Positions 1 to 12,400 of a DNA stretch of 64,000 nucleotides are shown in pieces (the stretch's first letter is position 1; every line of letters begins with the position of its first letter). Source of the DNA: Astropecten irregularis (lineage: Eukaryota; Echinodermata; Asteroidea; Paxillosida; Astropectinidae); contig OZ020255.1 of the NCBI GenBank assembly GCA_963971285.1, positions 2,852,001-2,916,000 on the forward strand. Direction: 5' to 3'. The translations under genes and the position numbers were made by a program. The notes below the pieces were generated by a model that was given only the letters and a program-made list of their open reading frames with translations, was not told the origin of the DNA and made no database searches.

Positions 1-38
1 ACTGTGGCTATGACACTCTTATGATCACAGTTAGTTGA

Positions 39-167
39 AATGGGAGAATTTTGGAGACAGTGCACACGCACGCACGTGCAATACAATGCGCGCATGCTCA
101 CAATTGCGCAAGCATGGTTTACGCGTGCGCTGTTGACTAAAGACCGACCCTCCAAAAGTCTCCCATT
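39..167. mobile_element. small foldback MITE with 18-bp terminal inverted repeats
   Basis: The left end AATGGGAGAATTTTGGAG (39-56) is the reverse complement of 150-167 with one mismatch. The interior is unusually rich in CpG and alternating GC/GT (GCACACGCACGCACGTGC). No coding capacity. Superfamily not assignable. Confidence 0.6.
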
Positions 168-1627
168 ATATTGCCAATTTGCAAGTTTTGCTTTATTACT
201 TGCAAACTGGTTGAAGTCTTGAGGAATTCTTAATTCCCAAATATTTATAAGAATTGAATTATGCAAGATATGTAAGAAAAAGAAATGAATGCTAAAATGA
301 GAGATGCATTTTGACTATATTATGAATAGTATACAGTGACTGAAGCAGTCCCATGTAGTATATAAAATTGGTCATTGTGTTCTTTTGCAAGAGAGCTTAC
401 AATGATTTATGAAATGGTGATAACTTCTCCTAGGTTAAGATTTAAAAATTCATATAAACCAAGCACTGTTCAGATTTATTATAAGAGCAAGTGTCTATAT
501 ATCGCAATGTATCTCATTTACTATTTCAACAACAATATTGAGAATCCTGACTGAACTTTATGGGCAGAAATCATTAAGGAAAATGTAGTTCTTGAGATCC
601 GATCAGCTTTATGTCAGCCTTCAGTTACAAGAAATAAAACCCAAATATATAGATCAGCTCCATATGACATGTGACTCTGGTTAGCCACTGTCAGTATTTA
701 GACAATAACCTGTTTATGTAACATCTTTGGAAATGAAAGGAAGTATAGTAACCTCTACCAAGCTTTCTACACCAATCCTTGAATTATCTAGCAATCAAAT
801 ATGAATCTACATCTTGAATAGGTTTATACTTACTCCTACACAGAAACAATGGTGCTGTTTTATGCAAAGACTAAAATGTCAAGACAAGAATCTAATGAAA
901 TGTTTAAGAGGTGGGATAAGAAATGAAAGTAAGTCCACAAAACTTGCAACCTATCTATCATTTATTAAGTATCATAGTGAATATGTGACTGTACAAGGAA
1001 GGTTAAAAGATGTCTTAAACAAGATATGACAAGATAAAAACTGCTTTCATTACAAGCTACTTAAAAATCAATCATTAATCCCCCTAAAACAAACACAATG
1101 TTTACGTATAAAATGTCATGTCCATTCAGAATGCACTTCATATTATTACTCTTAAAACTAGGCAACAAATAAAACATTTTTTAATTTTAAAATTCTGCTA
1201 AAACTTTGTTTTTCAGTAATTGCCATACCTAATATACATTGTTCCTGGAACATTAAAACACTCTTATACACTGAAGATGTAGAGTCATATAAATAATGTA
1301 CAGTCACTACAAGTCAAAGTCAAACGTCACTACTGAGATGCAACTACCATAATATACACACTGTCCTACATCGAGTAAAAAACAAAATCAAGAATTTGTA
1401 ATGTAACAAGTGAGGTCATTCCCAATCAGGTGCTAGTATTAAGTACGTCTTCATTTATACATGATTTGTATGATTTAAGACAGGACCTCATATTAATAAG
1501 TATGAATTGATACAAGTTTATAAGTGGGTAACAACTAGTTCTTGACAATTATTCATTCCTGTTGTATTTCTACTTATGCAATATTGACTTCTGTTATCAA
1601 AACAAGTAGTCATGATATAACCTATCA

Positions 1628-1633
1628 TTTATT
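1628..1633 (-). terminator. candidate polyadenylation signal AATAAA
   Basis: This is the first canonical AATAAA (TTTATT on the plus strand) found downstream of the ERG stop codon. It would give a 3' UTR of about 950 nt. Other copies lie further downstream, for example near 960 and 475. Proposed from position only; no strong GU-rich element was recognised. Confidence 0.3.
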
Positions 1634-2585
1634 TCATGTTTGCAAATATTGCCTTGAAGATTCTTCAATGCTGTATTGTTACTTTTCCTGTGCAACATAA
1701 GAGCACTGTCAATGAGCTGAATGCTACACTGCATCTCTGCACTAAGCTCTTGTAATGCAACATCCCATAGGCCAACAATCTATACAATTCTTCTTCTGTC
1801 TAATACTGGTTATACACAAACTGTTCTTCTCCCACATGTACCTTGTCAATCACTGCACAATAACTAGACCCAAAGGCATGTATGGCTTATTTCATTTGGC
1901 TGCCCTTTGATCGCTAAACGTCCTTTGAGAAATTTCAGAAGATCTTGTATACTGACTGACAAAGTCCATTTTGAGTTCAGTAAACTAAATCACCAAGCTT
2001 GTACAATTATACAAACAATGATCTATATTATGAATGCATTAGCTTTGGTGAATTCCTTCATATGACAATTTCCCACCAATTCCAACCCTAGTTATGAGTA
2101 ATGTGCTTATCTACTGTGGTATGATTTCATACTTGTGGCATATTGTGATGTATAATTATATACAGACCCACCACTCCTTCTCCTTCATACAATATGCATC
2201 ATTAATATGACATTCATTTACTTCACTTGGAAACCCTGTAGCCTCTCTATGCTATACGTCTATATACACTATTATTGCACAGTGCTGTCAAGATTGGTAT
2301 GTGGCTCATCTCACCAGGTAAGCTGCACAATGATAACACAATGTCCATGTTACATCAGCAGACTTGTGCACATTTGCTGTTGCTAACCGTATACACCCAT
2401 TCAATAGGAAAATACAACAATGTTCATTATGAATCATAAGATATAACAGAAGTTTGCTGATGTTATATGAGTATGGTATAAATGGTGACCCAATCTGTTG
2501 AAGAGACCTATGTAGGTGTCATTGCTTCATTCAATACAACACACTCATCATACTATACCAGTTAATCAATGTTATGCCATTCAGC

Positions 2586-3463
2586 TTACACATCAGTGTT
2601 ACGGACTGATGATGATGGTGAGTCTGTGACTGGTGATGTTCTGACAGTCGGGAATTCAGTGGTCTGTGTACCAGCACTCTGCCATGGGGAGGATAGAGGT
2701 GATGGACTAGTGGAAGTCCTGGAAATGGAAGAGCCTTTATGCAAAAATGGCGGTGTTTCCAAATCATCTATATGTAGACTTGTCTGACTATCAATTGAAA
2801 TGTCTGACATGGATGATAATAAAAGTGTCTCAGGATGTCTTCTTCTAATTGGTCCATCTAGCTGAGTGGTAGATGCATCTGATGATGTAGCACCAGCTAA
2901 ATCTTTCTGATAACTCCCTCGTCGTGATGTATCCACGCTACTATTATCAACTTCAGATGTACTCCTGCGAGTAGGAAGTGATGAGTCTGCTCTACCTGGA
3001 TTATATGGCTCTGTAGCTGTAGGACTTTGGGGTCTGGGACCAGACCACATTCTTGGCAATGTAGGTCTTGCTTGGCGAGGGCGATTGGCTAATAATGGTG
3101 CTGGCCCAGAGAGAGAATGAGTGTAGTTTTTCCGTAGGAGTTCCAAGATGGTAGCCATATCTGAGTTGACTTTACACTCTAGTCGGGTCATCTGGTGCTG
3201 CAGATCATCAAGCCTACGCTCTATGTCAGTATTAGGTACCACAAAACTACTGACGTCTTCAACTAATATATCTGGCTGGTTCCCTGCAATATCCGGTGAA
3301 GATTGAGTGACACTGGATTCCTGATTGATGGGAGCCAGTGTAGCTCCAGGATTGACTGTGTAATGACGGGCTTTTCTCTTCATATGAGTCGACGTGTCAG
3401 ATGGTGTGTAGCGTCGTGCACCGGTCACAGCATTGACTATGCTGTTGACACCAGACAAGGCAC
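2586..3463 (-). CDS. KCNH2: ERG exon 10: C-terminal exon with tetramerising coiled coil
   Basis: Completes codon 659, then residues 660-950 and TAA at 2588-2586. It starts [14 protein letters not shown], close to human GAFSGVSNIF. At 738-770 lies [20 protein letters not shown] followed by [10 protein letters not shown], matching the human ERG segment [20 protein letters not shown] / SADMATVLQLL, a heptad coiled coil known to help ERG tetramer assembly. The remaining ~180 residues are rich in Ser, Thr and Pro, with no domain recognised. Acceptor ATATCATAG. An ORF on the opposite strand over the same DNA is a shadow. Confidence 0.94.
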
Positions 3464-6400
3464 CTATGATATAGAATGAGGAATAAAAGTACATAGATCA
3501 TAACATGAATTGCTCCAACAACAACATCATGAGCAAGAATAACAACAACAGTCACAAATGGCATTTTCAAGATTAAGACAATACAATTTCTTAAACTGTC
3601 AAAGTAACATAATCCATTAAAATTGTCTATTTCATATCATCTGTGTGCACAACATAAATTGTAATAAATGTCCTTTTAGCCTGTTACAATTTTTTATTCT
3701 CAAAATGTTATTGAAACCATTATGTGTTAATAGAAATGTTTTTATTGCCCCAGTAGAGCAAATAGTACCACTAAATGTCAGATACTTCTGTTAGATTTGT
3801 GAATTGTTACAAATATACTGTGTGGTCATTCATTTGTTCAGGAGGTACTAGGGTATCACAATGTGATCTTAATAGTAATTAGTTTTGGATTGTGACTTTG
3901 CTTTATAGCCTTTATCACCTGCTACCTTATGCACTTACGCATTATGAGCAATAGCCATAAGGGACAACATAAAGTGCAACCGTGAGTCATATATCACACC
4001 ATATCTATTAGACTGGGGATAGATCATACACTCTTCATTTATCCAATCATTATTAACCTTCATCGTAGGATGTTAACATGAATAAATTATATCTTAGCTG
4101 AAAATGAATGATTGTTGACAGTATTTAAGCCACCAACTTAATCATGTGTGACTGTGGCCAAGAACCCAAGAAAATGAAGCACATGCCCTTAAAGGGGCAA
4201 ACTTCACACATCAATTATAAACGAACCCTAGGTCCGATAAAGTTGAAACTTGATATGTATGTACGTCAGGAAGTGTTATATCGAAAAATTTGCAATGACG
4301 TTATCATGACGTCATCGTGCATCATGTGACAGCGCCTTTAAGGGACGAAGTTCACGTGCCAATTAAGAACAAACCCTCAATCTGATTGGGTTGAAACTTG
4401 GTATTTATCTAAGTAGGGAAGTGTTATATTTAAAAAATGCAAAAAATATGCGTCACAAACTTTACATGCCAATTAAGAATGAACAAACCCTAGAAGAAGC
4501 TCTTCATTTAAAAGCAGCAAGAACGAGAATCAGAATACCTGAAGTAGCATCTTATTAATAAAGCTTTTTATATCAAAATATGCAGAAAAGCCTTATGTGC
4601 TGTTTCCAACAGCCATAAATGTCTAGACTTGCTTTGGCCTCATTTGTTTGAGCAGAAAAGATTATATAAAGGAAGATTTATCAAGGAAGAGAAGAGACAG
4701 AACAAGCAGACAGCATGGGAATATATCTGTAAAGAATGGTTGTCAATCTCCAGAAGTGGCTTAAATCCTGGTTTATTTTTCAGGGCATGTTTGATGAAGT
4801 GCTATCTGTTATCATATCCCCCTCTGCAATCATTTCAACTAACACCAGTATGTACTCTGACAGTATCCAAAGCCATCAAATATTCAACTGAGTTATGCCA
4901 TATCAATATGAACACTCTTAACACAGTCCTCACTAAAATGGGGAAACTTACTTTATGTAATTTGCAAGGTGGAAATACGTACAAAAGGTCTACTGTCACA
5001 ATTTTCACTTTAAAAGAATCAGAGTTTGAACTAATGTTCCAGGCAGTGAGTGTGACAGTTAATAAGTTGTATGATGAAGGATTTGAGGCTTTGCATGGTG
5101 ACAATTGGTATGTGGATCGGTTTGCCGAAACACCATGTAAGAATCGTTCATACTTTCGCACTTCCTTTTCGTTCGCACTACTCGTAAGGTCTCAACGTTT
5201 CGAGCCTGTAGGACTAGAGCAGGCTAGTTGAAACGTTGAGACATTACGAGAAGTGCAAATGAAATAGAAGTGTGAAAGTACGAACGATTCTTACATGATG
5301 TTTTCCGCAAACTGATTCACATACAAGTTATATGATGTCTTGCAGGGAATGTTTTTTTTGTAAAGCAGCACATATACTGAGTGGCAAGTAGAACACTAGA
5401 ACGTGCTGTTTTATGTTTCTCACGGTCTGGCTGGTTAATTCAGTCAATCATCATGATAAGTGTTGAGAGAATTGTGTTTGAAAAAATTGTTGATATCAAT
5501 AATAACATAACCAATAACGATTGTATTTGTTATCATGTAAGTACTTGGTGATAATTTCTTTACATGTCGCAGTATGAAAAATATGACATTTTGCACGTAT
5601 GTTTTAAAGACGGGTTTTTTCTTATTGAATTTTGAAAAATGTGAAAGTATTAAAAAGAAACAATTAAAAGAAACACTCATTCCATATGCAGTCTTGATGT
5701 TTGCTGGATCAGATTATCTGCTGGCCGGTCAACATTACTCCATGCAGCCCACCCAACAACTTTCATCCATTCCAAAAAGATTCATAGATAATAAGTAGAA
5801 AGTTCACAAACTGGACATATTTTAGAAACATAATCAAAGTCAAAATAAACAACAAATTGGCAGAAATGAAGATGTTGCTTGATTTGATGATAAAACATGC
5901 AAGATGATAACTGAAATGACTAGTTCCATGCAGTGACAGGGATAGGCATGCATGAACAAAATGTTCTTCCTAATCCAAATATATTTATGTTTAAAATGTA
6001 TGAGGACTTTAGAAGCCGTAACTAATCATGAAGTTTCAAAAAATACTCTATGGCAAGAAAAGATATGATTCCGGCTTCAACTCAAAAGAATGGAACTGAC
6101 TGGAAATTGCAATTTCTGAATGGCTGGCATATTATCAGAGATGCAAGGAAAAGAATATATATCTTCATGCCTCATCCAAAATTTAACCTCTTAAAATATT
6201 TAGCTATATGAGGGAATATATGCAAAAGTTGACAAATTCCTAAACAGAAATCATGCATGGGAAAAGATCTCAATAAAAGAAATCAAAGACAGTTGAATAT
6301 TTGAGTGTAGTTGTTAACTGTGGAACTAAACATAACAAAAGTGTCCAACTTATATACAAAGTTGAACATCCACTGCACCAGTCCAAGGCCCTTCTGTCTA

Positions 6401-9400
6401 CTTGCATATTGGATCATGCTTGCAATGCTCATTCAACAGAGGCACCATTTAAACAAGTTTTGGGAAGAACCCTTGCATTCAGATTTTGTTTATTTGAAAC
6501 GTTTGATAATTCTATAATACTGGTATTTCTAAGATTCCATTCTTCTGGTTTTAACCCTGTAAGGAGCGTGCTATTTGAGTGTTGCTTTTGTACGATGATT
6601 TGAACTGAATCAGACTGAATTCTGTTGATGTGATGACTGACTGCTTTTACCTGCTGTATGAATCTGTATTTTCTGGAATGTTGGAGTGAAAAATTGTAAG
6701 TTGTTTTCCTGTTTTGAAAGTCTTGATTCAAGGTATTAAAAATGTATCACACTTTGACGTGTAAGTCTTGTGCAAAAGTTGATGTTCACAAGATGTAGTG
6801 ACATTTTACTGTGTTTACTGGTAACTTACTGATTTTCGTTTAAATACTATTTGATTCTTTTTAGATTTGAATTAGAAAATTAATTTCAAAACTCGAACCC
6901 TATATCCAGCGCCCCTCCCTAATGCTGAACAAAGCTTAGCAGGCAAGTAATGACCCAGCCAGTCAGTCAATTTATATGCGATATGATTTTGTCTCACAGG
7001 CCCAAGATAATTAGAATTAAAAGTCACGACTCTCAGGTGAATAACTATCACACAATGCTGAACCTTGCATTGTCATGAAGGCAAATCCACTCAACGGCAA
7101 GGAATATACCCAAATCTAATGCTGCATTCCACTGATTGCAGAATTGTTTCAATAATGAAATATAATTTCAACTATTCATAGCCCAATGCAATCATCTATA
7201 ACAAACAATTGGCATTAGAACAAACCTAATTATGCCGTCTCTAATGGCTTCATAAGCATATTAATCAAATTGGGCTTAATAGCGTTCCGCACTAATGACG
7301 TCACACCACGCGCGACGCGCACACATACTTCCACTCACCACACGTTTGCATGGTGACGTGGCAATGTTTGTCTGAGGTTCGGTGCTATTTTTAGCACAAG
7401 TGCGCAGCGCTATTGCTATTAGACAATGGACGCATCATTGCATCTCCCTGGGGTCTGTTGATCCACATTGCACGCTATACTCTGCCCATTACCACTTACA
7501 AACAAGTAGACTGTAACTAATCTAGCTATGTTAAAAGCAAGAAACTGTTAGGTATTGTATGAGGTATCTGATAAGCGCTTACAGATGTTTGTTAAAATAC
7601 AGACAATTGTTTTAGTGGCACCACATAATTGCTGTTGAAAAAAAGGTTAAACAAATCCTACAAGAATCTAGAAATGTGACACATGAAACAAGGTGGTGAC
7701 GTGAAGAGACTGGCAAATTCTCAAGAAATGACATCGTGTATCCAAAAAAGCTTCCAAACTGACTAATGGTTGATATGTATCAAATGCTGTTATGTGTGAG
7801 CAAAATGTTCAGTGACCACACTCTATGAAAGTTCAATGTCTAAATGAGTTAATGTGTATTTGAGTCTTATGATGTAGATTCTGTATCCTGATTGACCTGA
7901 TAGGTTTTTGGACTGAAGTGATTCTAGAGTTGAGAGATGATGTAATCCTTGTGTCACACTGGAGCTCTGGTGATGCCCAGTGGTGTCCAATGTACAAGCC
8001 TAACACTTAAACATGAATTTTACACACAAAACTGAGTTGAAGAAAACTGCTCTTGTGGCAGCTGATGCCTCGACCCACCCAACAATGAGGAGCTACATGT
8101 AGTCTCACTCTCTATATGGCCAATGTGTTATTAATTCAGTCTTATATTGTGAATTTTGTGAACTTACTGCCATGTTTCGCCAAAGCATTTTAAGGGCAAT
8201 GCTGGGCCAGAGACATGCAAACTCATGACTTTTTGTTCCATGACTTTTTTAACTTGTTTAACTTTCTGGCTTCTGGTGTCTTCAGCCACTATGTGAGCTT
8301 GGATGGCATTATGTGATGTAATTGTTCGGAGAAAATGAAATTATCAAAAGGAACCCTACTGCAAGATGGTGAATGGGTAATGGCACAAAATTGTTCTCTA
8401 AGTGTGAAGGCAGCCCCAAGGACTGATCCAAGTGCAATTTTCATCAACAAAATGTCACTACTTTAAAGAAAATGATGATTTACTGACACAAACTCTGTTG
8501 GACGTGTTGAAAATGACAACTTACAGTGGTTTCAAAACTATCAGTCAATCGGTTCAGAGCCAGTGTACATACGCTGACAATTTAAAACCATTACTGTATG
8601 TATGAGACTAACTCCATGAATTATTTCAAACAAATATGTAGCCATCAGCAAATATATTCATTATGAAAAAACCCTAATATTGTGATCACGAATGCCGGGG
8701 TACTATTTATAAGGACTTTTTACACAACCTTTTGAGCATCAAATGTAGTATTTAATATAGCCAGAAATATTAATTGTATTCCAGAATAACTTGAATCCCA
8801 GCTATGCAAAGACAAACAACAATCCAGAAATAGGAAGGTGACTGTAATTATACTGCAATGTTCAAGATTAATACAGTCATCAAGTGTGTGGTGTCATTAT
8901 CCACACAAATGCAGCACATCAGTATTACACTGAATGAATTACATTGATATGACAGTGTATAATGGGAAAGTGACAAGCAACATATGATTCACGCATATCT
9001 TATGCAGCATTTCCATTGTCCATTGACCTGTTTGTTCCTAAGAAAATTGGGTCGTCAGAAAAAAGGAAACTGGAGTGATTTACCGCAATGATTTTGTGTA
9101 TGACAGGTTGGGTCAAGGAACAGTGACATTGCAAATGAAAAGTCAACATCAATTTGAAAGGCCAGGCTTCTCAATGTGAAACAAGAAACACAAATGTTCA
9201 TTGAAGTTAGAAAAAAATATTGCAAATGTTTGTGCTGTTGTTTTGTTCTGTGGCATGTAATGTAACTCACCTGTATACCTGACATACAAATCATGAAATG
9301 AAACAAATGATGCACTAAATGAGCAGACTATCTAAGTGAGTGCATCATGAATGGACACTTGATATTCAATGTTGATATCTACTCAGTCCTGTGCTTAGCA

Positions 9401-12400
9401 TGCAATGATCTATACTTTGTACCCAATATGAGTGATTCTTACCCAAATGACATCAACTATGGGCACACATGATGATGCATGGTACATATGAACAATGATG
9501 GAATACACACATAGATACAGCAGTGAAGCAGGTCAATGTGATGGAAACCCAAATCTATTTGGATGGCTTTGATGAATAATAGAGATAATCAAGATTTGAC
9601 AAAATGATATCAATAATCATGGAGTGTCGCGTCGTACAGACAATTTTTAATTTGTCTATATGGCGGTACAGACAAATCAATAAAACAAAATAAATAGGTT
9701 TGTTTGCTTTTGGCCAAACATTTCAAGACTGGAATTCCTAATAACAAAATTGAAAAAAGAAAACCTTATCATAAGAAAATGGTAAATTTTGTTTGGACTA
9801 AGATAAAAAATGTTGTTTTTCATTTATTAGTCAAATTATTCTGATCTTTTCTACCAATCAATGTGGTTGTTACCATCACATTTACCTGCAGTGGAAGACA
9901 TGTCATTCTTCACATTTGCCAATTTATATTTTGCCAATTTGGACGTTTGTTTGCATATTGCTGCGAAAAGAGCAAAGAAATACTTTAGCTGACCAATTTT
10001 ATACATGAACATATTCCCATTAAAAACTCAATTTTGCTTTGCAATAAAAACAAATAAACATGCTTAGGTGAATAACATGTTGCTCATTCAATATATCTTT
10101 TGATGTTTGAAATAGAAGGACTTTTCCCAAGTACATAAAGTGGTCAGCAAATATTTCCTATTTGTCCCTTTGTCCCGTAATAATTGCCTACATAATCCCA
10201 GCTGCATGGAGATTGAATCAAGCCAGAGATATCTTACCATGACTGCTATATAATTCACTCTCGCTGGAACTACCTGCTATAGCACTGAATGCCCCAGCAC
10301 CTCCTGCACCAATCCTCTTATTATCTCCCATCTGAAGGAGTATTTCTGGTGCTGGAGTCACATCACGTCCTGCCATATCTGGCGAGAATTCAAGAATTCC
10401 TGTCCCACATTCATCATCGCTGGAGTCTAATGTCCCTGAACTGCCACCACGATTCTGGGAAAACTTCTTGCGACGATTTTGAGCCACAACCGCCGTGGTA
10501 GTCTCCTTAGATGCTCCTGATTAGCAACATACATACATATATATATAGTCATCTCCTCTTGCTCAGTCCAGTGATTATAATTATTTCTTGATTCATTCAT
10601 GATCAAATCACATCTTTTCATGCAGACTAAAATCAAAATAAGTAATGTTATCAAGAGGCAACTTACCTTATAAACAAATTTTATAATTACAGAATTTGAT
10701 CAATATTAAAATGTTTATACCTTTAACTACACCATTACCCTAAAATTAGTAAGAAACTAAAATCTTATAATAGTAGCCAAACTGTAGTACAAATCAATAC
10801 TGTCTGTGTGCCAATGGAATACTGGAGTACCACAGTAAACTAATGCAGTCTGTGTACCAATGACCCAATGTAGTACAGGTATATCATTGTTGTATCTGTA
10901 TTTATCAGTGTTTGTGTGGTACACATACTGCTCTGGTATGTAGTCACTAGCAATAAGTGAATCATTTCATTACCAGTATCAACCAATGCCTTTTGGCATG
11001 ATAGACCTGTGAGTAACTTCTGTTGTATTTCAGTATATGAGGTTGGTGTAGCGGTTCTTTCCTCGCCTTTCACCTCTGTGGACCGGGTTCAAGCCCGGCT
11101 CGGTTCACAAGTGGATTAGGTTTTCAGTCCCTACCTGATTCTGTGGGTTTTACCCAGAATATTACTCTGGGGTTTTCCTCCCACCTCTTAAACTGTATCT
11201 TCTTCTCAACATCTTTCCATAACAGGTTTCATCAGGCTTGCGAGCTACAGTGCGTAGGGCGCTTTTGAGGAATCTTTGGTGTTATTACCAGAAATAAATA
11301 ATAATAATAATCATAAAGACATGATTACCCTTCTTCTGGTAGCGTCCTTTCCTCTGTTTGCTCTTATCCTGTATCTGTACACTATCAGTTGATTTCTTCA
11401 CATCTGCATCTGAATTGTCATTGTCTAAAGCTTTGATGGCAAGTTCCTCCTGTATAAAATCAAATCAACATTCCATGTTTCAATTTGGTCAAATGGCAGT
11501 GGAATTACAGTTTGCACAATAGAGTTAAATAAAAAGCTAGAGTGTGCGGTTCGTATTCAAAGTGCGCATTGTCTGCACTCTGGCGTGGACGCGTATTCCA
11601 CGCGTATTCCACCGGATGTTATTCCGGTTGTGCGTAATGAGACGTGCAACACAATGTGTGGAACATTTATGTGCCAAAACCGAACGAACCAGGGCACGAA
11701 TATGTACACACAATTTGAAACGGGATGCGCGCATTTCCCATTGTTTGGTTTTAGACAATTGTGCCGGCCATGGTTCAAGCATCACGCGCAGAGTGCACAC
11801 TCTAGTATTTTATTTAACTCTATGGTCTGCACCTTTCTCTATTCTTACACATATGGTGATCTGCAGCCAATTTCATACAGCTGCTTAAGCACCAAAATTT
11901 GCTTAAGCACCAAAAAACTTGGTGAACAAAACCAGTATGCCAGCCAAAACTCATTGTGAATGTCACGGCTTTGCTCAGCAAGCAGTGGCTGAATACAAGT
12001 CAAAAGCAGTAAACATCACATGAACATTTGGTTGGTAATCCTGTTTGATCAAGGAAGACTTTTAATGCTTAAGCAAATTTTGTGTTTAAGCAGCTCTATG
12101 AAATTGGCCCCTGGTGTACGGTTAATGTGATACATGTTCAAATCTACAAAAGAGGTTCCTAAAACCACATGTGCAGATGACAAATGTTGGACTCAAGTTC
12201 TTGTGAGTTCTATAGTGTATTAGCATGTTCATATCATATTGGATATTTAAAAGAATAAACAGCTCAGCATATGCCAAATGGGTAAGATCAACGTACAAAC
12301 TCATGGACATTACAATATCGTAATAAATGGCTATAATGTATTACCTCCAGGGCAATCTCCCTGCATGAAAGAGGTTAAAGGGAAATATAGCTAACCTAGA

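Larger units (their letters stand above)
1..2585. other. 3' UTR and flank of the ERG gene
   Basis: AT-rich sequence with no recognisable protein family on either strand. The proximal ~950 nt are probably ERG 3' UTR. A small foldback element sits at 39-167. Short ORFs here (for example at 814-1029) have no recognised similarity and low-complexity composition. Confidence 0.5.
3464..10237 (-). other. ERG intron 9 (6.8 kb)
   Basis: Contains a 148-bp tandem repeat (4187-4490), a long foldback (5108-5324) and a small MITE (7278-7414). A 200-codon plus-strand ORF at 4629-5231 was not recognised; its end runs into the foldback. 7430-10237 shows no recognisable gene or repeat structure beyond scattered simple sequence. 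Confidence 0.6.

Noticed and set aside
10289-10654. ORFs on both strands overlapping ERG exon 9
   Set aside because: Shadows of the spliced exon; they do not keep phase with the other exons.
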